Positions 49,028 through 57,451 of a DNA stretch of 64,000 bases are shown in pieces. The position numbers and the translations under genes are program-made. Under the pieces are notes generated by a model. The model made no database searches, was not told the DNA's origin, and worked only from the letters and a program-made list of their open reading frames with translations. Origin of the DNA: Virgibacillus proomii. GTDB lineage: Bacteria; Bacillota; Bacilli; Bacillales; Amphibacillaceae. Every line of letters starts with the position of its first letter. Position 1 is the first letter of the stretch. The stretch spans positions 97,830 through 161,829 of the forward strand of contig NZ_FUFN01000007.1 in NCBI RefSeq assembly GCF_900162615.1, written 5' to 3'.

Positions 49028-49474
49028 TTAAATAGCAATTACCTTGTTCTTTTCTACTCCTTCTCCGAATATAACCACAGCACTAGGAAAAGGCGCGGAA
49101 TTTTTAGAATCACCAAACTTTAAACGTCCTTTAACAAGCCTTATCTCACCTTTCATACAGTAATCATGCCACCACCTTGTATCAGTTCTAGCTGGTAATA
49201 AACAAACAACTGTGGCTCCATTTAATGAAGACTCGTAAGCTTTCTTAACCCACTTGTTTATCTGCCTGCCATATGGAGGGTTCATCCAACACACCCCACG
49301 CCATTGTTGTTTAAGTCCATCTATTTCCGGTGTAAAATATTTATCACACTTGGTATTATCTTTTGTGGCGCAAACGTCTAATTCAAAATTAAACTCTTTA
49401 TTTAATTGCTCATAAAAGCATAGAGGAGTTTCCCATGAATCGGTATCACTTGAAAATAGTCCTTTATTAAGCAA
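49028..49474 (-). CDS. phage N6-adenine DNA methyltransferase (Dam family)
   Basis: 148 residues from TTG 49,474 with AGGAGG eight bases upstream. DSWETPLCFYEQLNKEF, LDVCATKDNTKCDKYF, and the catalytic WMNPPYGRQINKW, VVCLLPARTDTRWWHDYC. It belongs to the Dam-type phage family (motif NPPY), which methylates adenine and may protect phage DNA. Confidence 0.9.
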   Translation of the reverse strand: MLNKGLFSSDTDSWETPLCFYEQLNKEFNFELDVCATKDNTKCDKYFTPEIDGLKQQWRGVCWMNPPYGRQINKWVKKAYESSLNGATVVCLLPARTDTRWWHDYCMKGEIRLVKGRLKFGDSKNSAPFPSAVVIFGEGVEKNKVIAI

Positions 49475-49486
49475 ATTGTTCACCTC

Positions 49487-49582
49487 CTATAAATAAATAA
49501 TTAATGCTATAACTAATGTAATTACTAGTGAGCCTGTTAAGCTTTGTAAGACATGAGCTTTATGGTTTGATTGGTTGTCCAT
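49487..49582 (-). CDS. 31-residue membrane peptide
   Basis: ATG 49,582 follows TAGGAGGGATTACTAA. One membrane helix: LTGSLVITLVIALIIYL. Second of two tandem tiny membrane genes. Confidence 0.65.
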   Translation of the reverse strand: MDNQSNHKAHVLQSLTGSLVITLVIALIIYL

Positions 49583-49666
49583 TTAGTAATCCCTCCTATT
49601 AATAAATGTCCTATATACCAATAAAATAAAGTTAGCTAGTAGTAGAGCTATTAAGATTTCATACAT
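49583..49666 (-). CDS. 27-residue membrane peptide
   Basis: ATG 49,666 follows AAAAGGAGGTTGAAAA. One helix: YEILIALLLANFILLVY, then basic residues. First of the pair. Confidence 0.65.
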   Translation of the reverse strand: MYEILIALLLANFILLVYRTFINRRDY

Positions 49667-49725
49667 TTTTCAACCTCCTTTTATTTCTCCCATCTGATAG
49701 AATGGTTGTGAAGGGAGGTGTTATT

Positions 49726-50409
49726 GTGAAAAAAACTGAATTTATTGTCAGAAGATCAGATAATGTTAATTCTTCTTTTGAAATAGATACACCTAATGTA
49801 TGCCCATACTGCGAACAATCAGGTTCTCATTCCTTGGTTGCAGCAAGTTCTAACTCCGATGACCGATTGGTTTCAATTATTTTAGAATGTGTGGTTTGTA
49901 AAGAAACATTCTTTGCCAAATATAATATAGTTACTGATAGGCAAAAATTTGATCATTTCGGGAAACCTTTAAAGACTGAAATTATAGAAGTTTTTCCTCA
50001 TAAAGCAGCGTCGAATAATTTACCAGCAGACATAAAGGATATTTATCCTGATTTTTATGAGATTTACATACAAGCTTTAGAAGCTGAGTCTCATAATCTG
50101 AACCACATTACAGGCATGTCCTATAGGAAATCGCTAGAATTTCTTGTCAAACAATATTTAATAGACCGTTATCCTGAAGAAGAGGATAATATAAGAGAAG
50201 AACTTCTAGGGAAATCTATTAAAAGAATTGAATACCCAATGATTCAAAACTTAGCTAAAGCCACATCGTGGTTAGGTAACGATGAAACACACTTTACTAA
50301 AAAACATCCTGATTATGACGTTTCAGATATTAAGAAATTTATTGTCTCTTTATGTCATCTTATTGTTGCTGAACACGTTGCCGAAGAAACTAACGAATTA
50401 CTCACTTGA
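49726..50409 (+). CDS. DUF4145 domain protein on the opposite strand
   Basis: 227 residues from GTG 49,726 (GGGAGGTGTTATT in front). An N-terminal zinc-ribbon (VCPYCEQSGSHSLVAASS ... LECVVCKETFF) is followed by the DUF4145 helical domain (MSYRKSLEFLVKQYLI, HFTKKHPDYDVSDIKK). DUF4145 proteins occur with restriction and phage-defence systems. It is the only early-region gene on this strand, so it probably has its own promoter and is expressed in the lysogen. Function not known. Confidence 0.8.
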   Translation: MKKTEFIVRRSDNVNSSFEIDTPNVCPYCEQSGSHSLVAASSNSDDRLVSIILECVVCKETFFAKYNIVTDRQKFDHFGKPLKTEIIEVFPHKAASNNLPADIKDIYPDFYEIYIQALEAESHNLNHITGMSYRKSLEFLVKQYLIDRYPEEEDNIREELLGKSIKRIEYPMIQNLAKATSWLGNDETHFTKKHPDYDVSDIKKFIVSLCHLIVAEHVAEETNELLT

Positions 50410-50599
50410 CATTTGTGTTTAACTTAAATCTTTCTATTTCATCTTTTTCAGCTAACAGATTACCTTCTTCAGACCAATATTGATGTACATGTCTAACGGG
50501 ATTGTCGTTGGTACCGTCTCCTCTACGAGATAGAACATAAATTACTGGTATTGTTTCTACTTGTAGGGGAGTTTGCATTTCTATAGTTTTTTTCATCAT
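50402..50599 (-). CDS. small hypothetical phage protein
   Basis: 65 residues: TIEMQTPLQVETIPVIYVL, GDGTNDNPVRHVHQYWSE, NLLAEKDEIERFKLN. AAGGAGG precedes two tandem ATGs. It converges on and overlaps the end of the DUF4145 gene by 8 bases. Confidence 0.65.
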   Translation of the reverse strand: MMKKTIEMQTPLQVETIPVIYVLSRRGDGTNDNPVRHVHQYWSEEGNLLAEKDEIERFKLNTNVK

Positions 50600-50632
50600 T
50601 ATTTCCTCCTTAGTAAGTAATAGATTAATAGA

Positions 50633-50959
50633 CTAGATAAATTGAATAATACAATGCGTTTCATCATTATGCTTCGAAGCAAATACAACGCTGTTATCAG
50701 AACTTAAGTTAGTGATATAGTTCTTTTCCGAAAAACTAATAATGGATTCTTTTGTTAGAATCGATATCACTAAACCGTGTTCCGGTACGTAATCCAATAC
50801 CAATCTTTCAGCTTCTGCATCAATACTTATTACAGGCTCTGAATCGTCATCAAAATGATAATATTCGATGTTAAACCTAACTCCCACTGTCTCCCGAACT
50901 ATTTCCCTCATCTTTGCATAACTCTTTTTAAATGCTTCTGCACTTTGTAATACTGCCAT
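50633..50959 (-). CDS. hypothetical phage protein
   Basis: 108 residues: LQSAEAFKKSYAKMREIVRE, VRFNIEYYHFDDDSEPVISI, LSSDNSVVFASKHNDETH. Alpha-beta. Directly abuts the antirepressor gene. Function unknown. Confidence 0.68.
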   Translation of the reverse strand: MAVLQSAEAFKKSYAKMREIVRETVGVRFNIEYYHFDDDSEPVISIDAEAERLVLDYVPEHGLVISILTKESIISFSEKNYITNLSSDNSVVFASKHNDETHCIIQFI

Positions 50960-51724
50960 TTACAACAACTCCTTAATTTTATGAATCGCATTTTCGTAAT
51001 AACGGAATGATGGAACTTGCTTATCACTGTGCTTTGCTTTATCCAATGCCCAAATACCATATTCATCTCTCTTTAGCCCGTTTGCTTTTGCAATCCTACC
51101 AACCTTATTAGCTGTTATGCCTAACTGTTTTGCAATTTCAGTAGCTGTGTACGTCTTTTCTATTTGCGGCTTTGTCTTAGCTTCTTTTCCTGTGATATGC
51201 TCTATAGCATTAATACCGAGTAACTCAACAGCGATTGGAGATAATACTTTATCCTTTTGCATTTCTAGGATTAATTTTGCTTGACGAGTTTTTGCGTTCA
51301 GTAACATTGCTTCTGCACGTTGTTTCTGTATTTGCAGTTTGTCCTGTTCGGTTTGTGGCTTAGCTAGTTGGAGTTCTCCTTTACGTAGAGACTTCAACAA
51401 CTCACGGACAAATGCACGAAATTTTCTTGCTTTAGGTTTCTTGGATAATAGAGTTACTTCGTAAATGCCATCTTCGTTGAAAATACGAACCTCCCTTGTT
51501 ACTTTTCTTCCACCTTCAACTAGGGACATTTTGTCCTCAGTTGAAAACTCAATATCTTTCAAGTAAGGATTTCTATTTACGATCTTTTGAATTCCACTTC
51601 TGTCGGAGTAATCCAATGCTTTTGATAAACCATCAATTGTCATAATGGGTTCGTTGTTTTCATTCCAGTACACTTCAACTTCATTTCCTTCAAACATTTC
51701 TTTTACTGCTAGTGATAGATTCAA
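50960..51724 (-). CDS. phage antirepressor (BRO-N domain)
   Basis: 254 residues. The BRO-N/ANT domain (residues ~1-100) contains EVYWNENNEPIMTIDGLSKA, SGIQKIVNRNPYLKDIEFS, EDGIYEVTLLSKKPKARKF. A helical middle follows, then a C-terminal HTH-like part (YTATEIAKQLGITANKVGRI, AKANGLKRDEYGIW). Antirepressors inactivate the repressor and promote lytic growth. It lies two genes after cro, as usual. Confidence 0.92.
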   Translation of the reverse strand: MNLSLAVKEMFEGNEVEVYWNENNEPIMTIDGLSKALDYSDRSGIQKIVNRNPYLKDIEFSTEDKMSLVEGGRKVTREVRIFNEDGIYEVTLLSKKPKARKFRAFVRELLKSLRKGELQLAKPQTEQDKLQIQKQRAEAMLLNAKTRQAKLILEMQKDKVLSPIAVELLGINAIEHITGKEAKTKPQIEKTYTATEIAKQLGITANKVGRIAKANGLKRDEYGIWALDKAKHSDKQVPSFRYYENAIHKIKELL

Positions 51725-52038
51725 TTCGCTTCCTCCTTCACAATTTCGCTAAAGTTACGATCTAAGAATTTCGCCATCTTCCTAGCATGAAACAACCACG
51801 TTTGACCTTGAGATTCTGGATAGTAAACAAATTCTTCTAGTTGTTTTTTGAATTTAGGTGGATATAAAATATTATCCTTAATCCACAGTTGCTTTCGGTT
51901 GATTCGCTTTTCTAGGTCTTTCATAGTCCAATAAACACCCTCTAATGATTCGTCTTGCAATCGTTCTAGCTCCACCTTGTCAATTAGAATTTTATCGGCC
52001 GGTATCGGAATATTAAGAGAGACATTAAGTTGTTGCAT
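51721..52038 (-). CDS. DUF771-like phage protein
   Basis: 105 residues: LIDKVELERLQDESLEGVYW, TMKDLEKRINRKQLWIKDNI, LFHARKMAKFLDRNFSEIVK. The DUF771 pattern is typical of genes next to cro in Firmicutes phages, possibly excisionase-like. A copy of the cI/cro operator (52,056-52,071) lies just upstream. Confidence 0.8.
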   Translation of the reverse strand: MQQLNVSLNIPIPADKILIDKVELERLQDESLEGVYWTMKDLEKRINRKQLWIKDNILYPPKFKKQLEEFVYYPESQGQTWLFHARKMAKFLDRNFSEIVKEEAN

Positions 52039-52055
52039 AATTACACCCCTAAAAT

Positions 52056-52071
52056 AAACTTAAAGTTGATT
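52056..52071. promoter_or_regulatory. operator copy between cro and the DUF771 gene
   Basis: aaacttaaagttgatt is identical to the operator at 52,316-52,331 in the cI/cro region. A repressor or Cro bound here would block or modulate readthrough. Confidence 0.7.
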
Positions 52072-52083
52072 AAAAGTTAAAAA

Positions 52084-52275
52084 TTAAGACGGAATCTTGA
52101 TATAATCAATATCAGTTTCGTACAAATAAGCTAGAGCGTAAATTACTAATTCTTTAGGTTTAGTTTTTTCGTTTTCCCAATTAATTATAGTTTCACGCCT
52201 AACACCCAAACGGTCTGCTACATCTTGTTGCGTTAAGCCCGCATTTACTCTTAACGCTTTCAAAGAAAGTTGCAT
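52084..52275 (-). CDS. cro: Cro-like XRE repressor
   Basis: 63 residues with one HTH: LKALRVNAGLTQQDVADRL, GVRRETIINWENEKTKPKE. It is divergent from the repressor gene and transcribed from the TTGACA promoter described below. It would repress the lysogeny promoter. Confidence 0.9.
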   Translation of the reverse strand: MQLSLKALRVNAGLTQQDVADRLGVRRETIINWENEKTKPKELVIYALAYLYETDIDYIKIPS

Positions 52276-52307
52276 GCTTCCACCTCCTTCCCTGTGGGCT
52301 TGTCTAT

Positions 52308-52336
52308 AATATACTAAACTTAAAGTTGATTGTCAA
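52308..52336 (-). promoter_or_regulatory. early lytic promoter
   Basis: On the - strand TTGACA, a 17-bp spacer, then TATATT. The spacer contains the operator sequence ATCAACTTTAAGTTTAG, so repressor binding would cover the promoter. Confidence 0.85.
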
Positions 52337-52392
52337 CACTAAAAGTTTATTTTTTTATTAAAAAGTGTAGACAAAAATAAACTAATAGTTTA
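52316..52392. promoter_or_regulatory. repressor/Cro operator cluster
   Basis: Three related sites, consensus AAACTN3AGTTT: aaacttaaagttgatt (52,316), cactaaaagttta (52,337) and aaactaatagttta (52,379). They cover the divergent promoters. A fourth, identical to the first, is at 52,056. Confidence 0.75.
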
Positions 52393-52396
52393 CACT
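52368..52396 (+). promoter_or_regulatory. lysogeny promoter
   Basis: TAGACA, a 17-bp spacer, TACACT, reading towards the repressor. The spacer holds the operator at 52,379-52,392. Confidence 0.7.
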
Positions 52397-52431
52397 TAAT
52401 GTGTATTCATTTAACATAGGGGGGTGAAAAC

Positions 52432-53085
52432 ATGAGTAGCCAAAAGGAGATATTTGCTAAAAATTTACAACAATTGTTAGAGGCTAGAAAAGTTGATCAG
52501 AAGGACTTAGCTAACTACCTAAACACTAGCGAAACATCTGTTTCTAATTGGGTGAAAGGATATAAATATCCTAGAATAGGAAACATACAAAAAATAGCTG
52601 ATTATTTTGGTGTTAAAAAATCTGATTTAATAGAAGAAAAGGGGAAAAATCCTGTATTCACAACAACTAAATACCCTTTCCTCCCAGTAAGTGTTGCGGC
52701 AGGCCTTCCCGAGGTGGTCGATCCTGTGACTGAAGATAATATAGAAACAATATCTATCCCAGACGCAATAATGGGTAAATGGGCAGGTAGTGATGACATA
52801 TATATAATGAGAGTCAACGGCGAAAGCATGAATAAGATAATACCTAACCACTCGTTAATAGCAGTTAAAAAAATAGATATAAGCAACTTACAAAATGGTG
52901 ACATAGTTGTTTACAGTAATCACTATGAATACTCCGTAAAGCGATTTTATAAATTTGATGACCGACTGGTATTCAAGCCACATTCAACCGATGTTAGCTA
53001 TAGTGATAACAACGTACCTTTTGACAGTTACCACAATATAAAAATACACGGAAAGGTGGTTTTGTATATAGTTAATTTAGATTAA
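52432..53085 (+). CDS. CI-like repressor with S24 (LexA-type) peptidase domain
   Basis: 217 residues. HTH at residues ~10-60 (LLEARKVDQKDLANYLNTSE, TSVSNWVKGYKYPRI). A cleavage-like Ala90-Gly91 (PVSVAAGLPEV), catalytic Ser132 in NGESMNK and Lys170 in YSVKRF complete a LexA-type self-cleaving domain. It maintains lysogeny and should be inactivated by RecA during the SOS response. ATG 52,432 has GGGGGGTGAAAAC. Confidence 0.95.
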   Translation: MSSQKEIFAKNLQQLLEARKVDQKDLANYLNTSETSVSNWVKGYKYPRIGNIQKIADYFGVKKSDLIEEKGKNPVFTTTKYPFLPVSVAAGLPEVVDPVTEDNIETISIPDAIMGKWAGSDDIYIMRVNGESMNKIIPNHSLIAVKKIDISNLQNGDIVVYSNHYEYSVKRFYKFDDRLVFKPHSTDVSYSDNNVPFDSYHNIKIHGKVVLYIVNLD

Positions 53086-53156
53086 TTTTTTAGCGCTAAG
53101 AAATTAATTATTGGGCAGTTAGCTACTGCCCTATTTTTATAAGGAGTGATAATAAC

Positions 53157-54260
53157 ATGGCTAGCTTTACAAAAAGGGGTAAGACATGGCAGTACACTAT
53201 TAGTCGTATGGTCAACGGAAAGTCTAAACCGATAAGAAAAGGAGGTTTTAAAACTAAAAGAGAAGCGCAGGCGGCAGCCGCCGATATCGAGTCGAAAATG
53301 AATAAGGGTTTTAGTCCAATAACGCAGAAAGTTCCTTTTAATGAATACTTCGAAGCATGGATAAAAACATATAAAACAGACATTAAAGAAAACACATTGG
53401 CGCGTTATAACAACTCATTACACACTATTAACGAATACTTTAACGATACCGCTATACAGGATATAACAAAGCAATCTTACCAATCTTTTTTAAACGAGTA
53501 CGCAAAAAATCACGCAAAAGAAACCACAAGAAAACTAAACACACATATACGATCTTGCGTTTTAAATGCGATTGACGAGGGTATTATACATGTTAATTTT
53601 ACAAGAGGTGCAGTAGTTACTGGAAAGCAGGGTAAAAGCAATGATGAAAAGTATTTAAATTATGACGAGAGCCAGAAGCTTTTAAATGCTATTTCGGAAA
53701 AGAAAAAGAAAGCTTTAACGGATTACTTAATAATACTAGCTCTTACATCGGGCATGAGATTTGGAGAAATGGTCGGTTTAACTCGAAAAGACTTTGATTT
53801 TACCAATAACACTATCAATATAAATAAAACTTGGGGATATACAAATAAAATGCATAAAGGATGGGGAGAAACGAAAACAGGAGAACAGCGTGTTATAAAA
53901 ATGGATAAACAAACAATGGAGTTATTCAAAGACCTTTTTGAAAAAAGACCAGAAAACATAAAGAAATTAGTATTTTATAGTCCGTCATCCAAGTATCATG
54001 TTATTAGTAATAGTGCTGTTAATAAACAGTTAAAAGAAATGTTAGGCAAATTAAAAATAAAACAAGTTACTATACACAGCATGAGACACACCCATGCATC
54101 TGTTTTACTTTACCAAGGAGTATCTTTTTATTATGTATCCAAACGGTTAGGTCATAAAGATATAGAAACAACATTAAACACATATTCTCATGTAATAAAA
54201 GAAATGGAAGAACGAGATGAAAATATGAGCGCCGAAACTTTCAAAAGAATGTATGTGTAA
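53157..54260 (+). CDS. int: tyrosine recombinase integrase
   Basis: 367 residues. The N-terminal arm-binding domain (FTKRGKTWQYTISRMVNGK, KGGFKTKREAQAAAADIES) and a core-binding domain (residues ~58-150) precede the catalytic domain. Catalytic residues: Arg201 (SGMRFGE), His307 and Arg310 (HSMRHTH), His333 (LGHKD), Tyr343 (NTYSH). It integrates the phage at tRNA-Arg. ATG 53,157 has AAGGAGTGATAATAAC. Its stop codon lies within the right set of arm-type repeats. Confidence 0.96.
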   Translation: MASFTKRGKTWQYTISRMVNGKSKPIRKGGFKTKREAQAAAADIESKMNKGFSPITQKVPFNEYFEAWIKTYKTDIKENTLARYNNSLHTINEYFNDTAIQDITKQSYQSFLNEYAKNHAKETTRKLNTHIRSCVLNAIDEGIIHVNFTRGAVVTGKQGKSNDEKYLNYDESQKLLNAISEKKKKALTDYLIILALTSGMRFGEMVGLTRKDFDFTNNTININKTWGYTNKMHKGWGETKTGEQRVIKMDKQTMELFKDLFEKRPENIKKLVFYSPSSKYHVISNSAVNKQLKEMLGKLKIKQVTIHSMRHTHASVLLYQGVSFYYVSKRLGHKDIETTLNTYSHVIKEMEERDENMSAETFKRMYV

Positions 54261-54346
54261 AAAATGTGTAAAATAAAATAAAAAATGACGTTTTCTAGCG
54301 ATAAACACCTTAGTCTCCAAAAACCTCATAAACCTTGATATATCAA
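54253..54346. promoter_or_regulatory. putative integrase arm-binding sites, right side
   Basis: Direct repeats atgtgtaaaa at 54,253 and 54,264, 11 bp apart, overlap the integrase stop codon. The palindrome ttgatatatcaa is at 54,335-54,346, about 50 bp from the att core. They mirror the left side. Confidence 0.6.
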
Positions 54347-54397
54347 CGTTTTTAAGTTCTTCACGAATCTTTGCCAACAACCTAAAACAACCAAAAT

Positions 54398-54418
54398 ACG
54401 CCCCCGGCAGGATTCGAA
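54398..54418. repeat. attR: right prophage attachment site (21-bp core)
   Basis: Identical to 12,826-12,846. It covers the 3' end of the tRNA-Arg gene, which the phage copy restores to full length. Confidence 0.93.
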
Positions 54419-54471
54419 CCTGCGACACACGGTTTAGGAAACCGATGCTCTATCCCCTGAGCTACGGGGGC
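54399..54471 (-). tRNA. tRNA-Arg (anticodon CCT)
   Basis: 73 nt without encoded CCA. The acceptor pairs GCCCCCG / CGGGGGC with discriminator G. D-arm GCTCAGGGGATAGAGC, anticodon loop TTCCTAA, T-arm CGCAGGTTCGAATCCTGCC-like. The 3' end is the prophage integration site. Confidence 0.95.
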
Positions 54472-54661
54472 ATTTAATCAGGATTAGTTATAGGAATTCT
54501 CATCTTTTCCTTAAAACTATTTCAGCTATTTATCAAGCATTATCTATTATACAAAATTCCGCCATACTTGAAAAGTACTAGATAAATTTAACATGGTTTC
54601 CGCTTTGCTTGTATGATAAAATATTATACATCTGTTTCGTTATGGATTGGAGGAATAAGCA

Positions 54662-55303
54662 ATGTCACAAATTCCTTTTATTGCAGTTGAAGGGCCTATC
54701 GGTATTGGTAAAACCTCCCTTGCTGAAAAATTAGCTGCACATTTTCAGTTTCATCTATTAAAGGAAATTGTAGAGGAAAATCCTTTTTTAGGAAAGTTTT
54801 ATGAAAATATCGAGGAGTGGAGCTTTCAAACAGAGATGTTTTTCTTATGCAATCGCTATAAGCAGTTAGAAGACATCGAAAGAGATTATTTAAGCAAATA
54901 CAAGCCAGTCGTTGCAGATTATCATATATTCAAAAATATGATTTTTGCAAAGCGGACGTTGCCTAAAGATAAATTTCTTAAATATGAACAAATATTTAAT
55001 ATTTTAACGAAGGACATGCCTACACCAAATATAATCGTTTATTTGCATGCGAGCCTGGAAACTATTTTAAAACGGATAGAGCTTCGCGGAAGGAAATTGG
55101 AACAAAACATTCAAGCTTCCTATTTAGCACAGCTTATACAGGACTATGAAATGTTTATGGATCATTTTGAGAAGGAATATCCTTCGATTCCAGTGATCCG
55201 AATTGATGGTGATAAGGTTGACTTTGTTTATTATCAGGAACATTTGGATCAGATCATAGAGCAAATTTCGAAACAGCTGCCTTATAAATTTCAACAAACA
55301 TAA
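54662..55303 (+). CDS. dgk: deoxyguanosine kinase
   Basis: 213 residues of the dNK family. P-loop GPIGIGKTSLAEKL (residues ~11-24), EENPFLGKFY, WSFQTEMFFLCNRYKQLED, VADYHIFKNMIFAKRTL with the DRS-position residue as DYH, and LRGRKLEQNI in the lid. It phosphorylates purine deoxynucleosides for salvage. In B. subtilis dgk and dck lie together near serS and tRNA-Ser; here tRNA-Ser is 3 kb away. ATG 54,662 has TTGGAGGAATAAGCA. Confidence 0.9.
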   Translation: MSQIPFIAVEGPIGIGKTSLAEKLAAHFQFHLLKEIVEENPFLGKFYENIEEWSFQTEMFFLCNRYKQLEDIERDYLSKYKPVVADYHIFKNMIFAKRTLPKDKFLKYEQIFNILTKDMPTPNIIVYLHASLETILKRIELRGRKLEQNIQASYLAQLIQDYEMFMDHFEKEYPSIPVIRIDGDKVDFVYYQEHLDQIIEQISKQLPYKFQQT

Positions 55304-55331
55304 GAAAATAGTTAAGAGAGGGAAAGACATC

Positions 55332-56015
55332 ATGATGAAGGCAAGAGAAAAATACAATATCCCACATGACAGCATTATTACAATTGCTGGTACCGTCGGT
55401 GTTGGTAAATCGACAATGACACATGCATTAGCAAATGCCCTTAAATTTAAAACGTCGTTCGAAAAAGTAGATACAAATCCTTATTTGGAGAAGTTTTATG
55501 CGGATTTTGAACGTTGGAGCTTTCATCTGCAAATTTATTTTTTAGCAGAACGGTTTAAAGAACAAAAGAAAATTTTTGAATACGGTGGCGGGTTTATTCA
55601 AGACCGCTCCATATACGAGGATACAGGCATTTTTGCAAAAATGCATTATGATAATGGAACGATGTCCAAAACAGATTATGAAACATATACAAACCTATTT
55701 GAAGCTATGGTTATGACGCCATATTTCCCTCATCCGGATTTACTTATATATTTAGAAGGTTCATTTGATGAGATCATTGAACGTATTCATAAACGCGGTC
55801 GTGAAATGGAGAAAAATACACCCATTTCTTATTGGAAAGAATTGTATAACCGTTATGAAGAATGGATCAATAACTTTAATGCTTGCCCCATCCTTAGAAT
55901 AAATATTTCTGACTATGATGTTATAAATCAGGAAAAATCGATTGAGCCGATTCTCGAGCGAATTGGACATTTTATCGAACAGTCACGAAAATGGAAAGCG
56001 CAAGAACGGGTATAA
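55332..56015 (+). CDS. dck: deoxyadenosine/deoxycytidine kinase
   Basis: 227 residues. P-loop GTVGVGKSTMTHAL, NPYLEKFYADFERWSFHLQI, QDRSIYEDTGIFAKM with the DRS motif, and KRGREMEKNTP in the lid. It phosphorylates dA and dC. It follows dgk by 28 bp and is co-transcribed; a long hairpin at 56,199-56,248 closes the unit. Confidence 0.92.
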   Translation: MMKAREKYNIPHDSIITIAGTVGVGKSTMTHALANALKFKTSFEKVDTNPYLEKFYADFERWSFHLQIYFLAERFKEQKKIFEYGGGFIQDRSIYEDTGIFAKMHYDNGTMSKTDYETYTNLFEAMVMTPYFPHPDLLIYLEGSFDEIIERIHKRGREMEKNTPISYWKELYNRYEEWINNFNACPILRINISDYDVINQEKSIEPILERIGHFIEQSRKWKAQERV

Positions 56016-56198
56016 TTATGATTCAATCAAATCATTATCGCAACATCCGATAATGGAGGTAGGGACAGTGGAAATATCTATATGATTATTTAAAGAAAAC
56101 GAAACAATTACCCAGTTTCCAACTGATGATCTAGTAGGATTCTAGAGCAGCTTCATAATCGCTTGTATAACACTAGTTCCTGCTCAGTTATAAAATTT

Positions 56199-56248
56199 GC
56201 TCCTTAAAAAACGGCAACGGATAATAACGTCGCCATTTTTTAAGGAGC
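56199..56248 (+). terminator. terminator of dgk-dck
   Basis: A 17-bp stem with one mismatch, gctccttaaaaaacggc / gccattttttaaggagc, and a 16-nt loop. The A/T runs inside the stem allow use on both strands. Confidence 0.8.
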
Positions 56249-56479
56249 TTCTTTGTCATTCTAAAAACTTATAGAAAACTATATGAATTCTTTCAAAATA
56301 CTTATAAAATGAATCTTCATGCAGTAGAGCTTTTCTTTCATTTTTCACTAATTAAAAAGGCTAAAACACACGTGCCCTGAAAAACCTCCATGTATAGCTT
56401 CGAAGTTTTCTTTAGTCCTTGAAAAAGAAGAATGCTTTTTCAAGGTGCGATGCCTACTTAAGCAGTCTCTCTTATCCTA

Positions 56480-56575
56480 TCACCCCGAACCAATCGGGCA
56501 TTTAGGTGCCGTTACCTACACTTAGACCTCTTTGCATTCTTGAAGTAGAAGCCCTAGGCACCTTAGATGGAGGAT
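56480..56575. repeat. dispersed structured repeat, partial copy 2
   Basis: Contains aatcgggcatttaggtgccgtt and ggcaccttagatggaggataaa-like parts of the unit seen at 6,627-6,852, with the first hairpin missing. It lies downstream of proC. Confidence 0.7.
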
Positions 56576-56641
56576 AAAAATCTCTATGGAACCGCCATTT
56601 TTCCTTACCACAGCTGTTTATTACTTCTTATGCGGTAAAAA

Positions 56642-57451
56642 TCACTTTCCCAATTCTATGGATCGGTCTCTAGCTGCATATATACAATCTACTACCATGT
56701 TTTGAAAATTATTTTGCTCTAAAATATGAACTCCTGCCTCTGTGGTTCCGGCTGGGCTCGTAATCTTTTTGCGTAATTCCGCAGCTGTTTCTTCCGATTG
56801 ATTCAGCATCTCTCCAGCTCCGAGTACTGTTTGGTTAATTAATTGCTTCGCTGTCTTTTCATCCATTCCAGCCTCTACAGCAGCTTTTTCCATTGCTTCC
56901 ACTACATAATAAATATATGCTGGACCACTGCCAGAAAGCCCCGTAACCAAATGCATTTCGGCTTCATCAACTACTACCGTCGTCCCGATCGTGTTAAATA
57001 ATTGTTCACCTACTTTTAGATGTTCTTCTTTTGCATAAGTACCTGTGCATAAAGCTGTTGCAGAATAGCCGATGGAAGCTGACGTGTTTGGCATTGCTCG
57101 AATAATAGGGATAGTTAAACCGGCAAATTCTTGAATCGCAGTCGTTGACACACCTGCTGTCACAGAAATAATTAATTGCTCGCTCCTCAAGTATTTTTTG
57201 ATAGGCTGGATTGCCTGTTCCATATCATTCGGTTTAACAGCTAAAAAAATAATATCGGAATGTTTAATTAATTCTTCCTTATCATATATAATGTTTATCT
57301 GATAACGTTCCTTCAATTGTTGGAGTCTCTCATAATTATTGCGATTTGTTACCGTTAGTTGGCTTTTATCGATAATTCCGGATCGAACTAAACCGGCAAT
57401 AATTGCCTCAGCAATCGATCCAGCACCAATAAATGCAATATATTTATTCAT
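56642..57451 (-). CDS. proC: pyrroline-5-carboxylate reductase
   Basis: 269 residues. NAD(P)-binding start FIGAGSIAEAIIAGLVRSG, VKPNDMEQAIQPI, IIRAMPNTSASIGYSATALC, and the catalytic/oligomerisation segment GLSGSGPAYIYYVVEAMEK, SPAGTTEAGVHILE. It makes proline from pyrroline-5-carboxylate. A proline-type T-box lies 570 bp upstream, beyond a repeat copy. In B. subtilis proI and proBA have such T-boxes. Confidence 0.95.
   Translation of the reverse strand: MNKYIAFIGAGSIAEAIIAGLVRSGIIDKSQLTVTNRNNYERLQQLKERYQINIIYDKEELIKHSDIIFLAVKPNDMEQAIQPIKKYLRSEQLIISVTAGVSTTAIQEFAGLTIPIIRAMPNTSASIGYSATALCTGTYAKEEHLKVGEQLFNTIGTTVVVDEAEMHLVTGLSGSGPAYIYYVVEAMEKAAVEAGMDEKTAKQLINQTVLGAGEMLNQSEETAAELRKKITSPAGTTEAGVHILEQNNFQNMVVDCIYAARDRSIELGK

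Larger units (their letters stand above)
56016..56641. other. intergenic with decayed sequence, terminator and repeat
   Basis: Just after dck a + strand frame with stops (MEISI, LFKENETITQFPTDDLVGF) is a possible gene remnant, unrecognised. It is followed by the dgk-dck terminator and by a partial copy of the dispersed repeat (56,480-56,575). Confidence 0.45.

Noticed and set aside
12826..54418. CRISPR array in the window, prompted by the Cas8c-like gene
   Set aside because: No regularly spaced repeats of 24-40 bp with unique spacers were seen; the tandem repeats at 39,246 have no spacers.
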